DNA from: Planctomycetota bacterium
GTDB lineage: Bacteria; Planctomycetota; SZUA-567
NCBI GenBank assembly: GCA_031278535.1
Contig: JAITKH010000131.1
Location: 1 to 14,067 of the forward strand
DNA: 14,067 nucleotides
Direction of reading: 5' to 3'
Positions within the stretch are counted from its first letter, which is position 1; every line of letters begins with the position of its first letter. Below the pieces are notes generated by a model. That model was not told the DNA's origin, made no database searches, and saw nothing but the letters and a program-made list of their open reading frames with translations. Shown piece by piece: positions 13,919 through 14,067 of this stretch. Position numbers and translations under genes: made by a program.

Positions 13919-14067
13919 CTACAGGTTGCGGATGACGGACTGGACCGTCTGGTTGTTGGTGTCCATCACCTTGGTCGCCATCTCGAAGGCGTTGCCCCGC
14001 TTCTCCAGAAGGTTCTGCAATTTGATGTTGTCCATCTGGGAATCGTTGTTCAGCATGTCGATCTTCC
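13919..14067 (-). CDS. C-terminal end of a probable secreted T3SS protein (EspA/SseB-like), cut by right edge
   Basis: The last 48 codons are visible: a polar helical end with DMLNNDSQMDNIKLQNLLEK, then RGNAFEMATKVMDTNNQTVQ and the terminus SVIRNL, stop at 13921-13919. The helical, Asn/Gln/Met-rich tail and ending resemble EspA/SseB-type filament proteins and the tails of the two translocators here. Position before a SycD-type chaperone matches sseB-sscA-sseC-sseD and related loci. Without the N-terminal part the family cannot be settled; a needle-tip or other secreted substrate is possible. Confidence 0.5.
   Translation of the reverse strand, partial: KIDMLNNDSQMDNIKLQNLLEKRGNAFEMATKVMDTNNQTVQSVIRNL

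Overview
The window is GC-rich DNA from a Gram-negative bacterium. It carries type III secretion (T3SS) translocon genes, Sec signal peptides, a periplasmic binding protein and the start of a probable autotransporter-type surface protein. A small histone-H1-like DNA-binding protein and a SpoIIE / anti-sigma kinase / STAS regulatory trio are also present. This mix would fit groups such as Desulfovibrionaceae or the PVC/Lentisphaerota lineage, but the sequence alone does not fix the taxon. No rRNA, tRNA, CRISPR or intact mobile element is visible.

Left part (1-2675): the 5' end of a secreted surface protein runs off the left edge on the minus strand. About 2.2 kb of mostly degraded sequence follows. 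It holds an 11-G tract, a strong hairpin, an FHA-domain remnant, a lysine/alanine-rich histone-like gene (1686-1973) and a minus-strand gene broken by two frameshifts (2156-2506). It looks like a decaying accessory region.

Plus-strand operon (2676-8946): four tightly spaced genes encode an orphan ABC-type substrate-binding protein, a 793-aa protein fusing two extracytoplasmic sensor-like modules to a 12-helix MFS transporter, a 10-formyl-THF-type formyltransferase, and a Cache-HAMP-SpoIIE phosphatase. Overlaps and gaps are short (32 bp overlap, 19 bp gap, 4 bp overlap). A promoter-like site with an eight-T run in its spacer sits immediately before the first gene.

Minus-strand operon (14067-8992, converging on the first): a probable EspA/SseB-like secreted protein (partial), SycD/LcrH-like chaperone, large translocator (SctE), small translocator (SctB, unusually long), a strong hairpin, a 60-aa protein, a small gene frameshifted in a T7 run, a STAS anti-anti-sigma protein, and an RsbW-like HATPase. 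The translocon order matches SPI-2/LEE-like systems.

Working model (inference): the SpoIIE phosphatase, HATPase and STAS protein form a partner-switching circuit like BtrU/BtrW/BtrV, which controls the Bordetella T3SS. The phosphatase senses an extracellular cue and is cotranscribed with a ligand-binding and transport unit on the facing strand. No sigma factor target lies inside the window.
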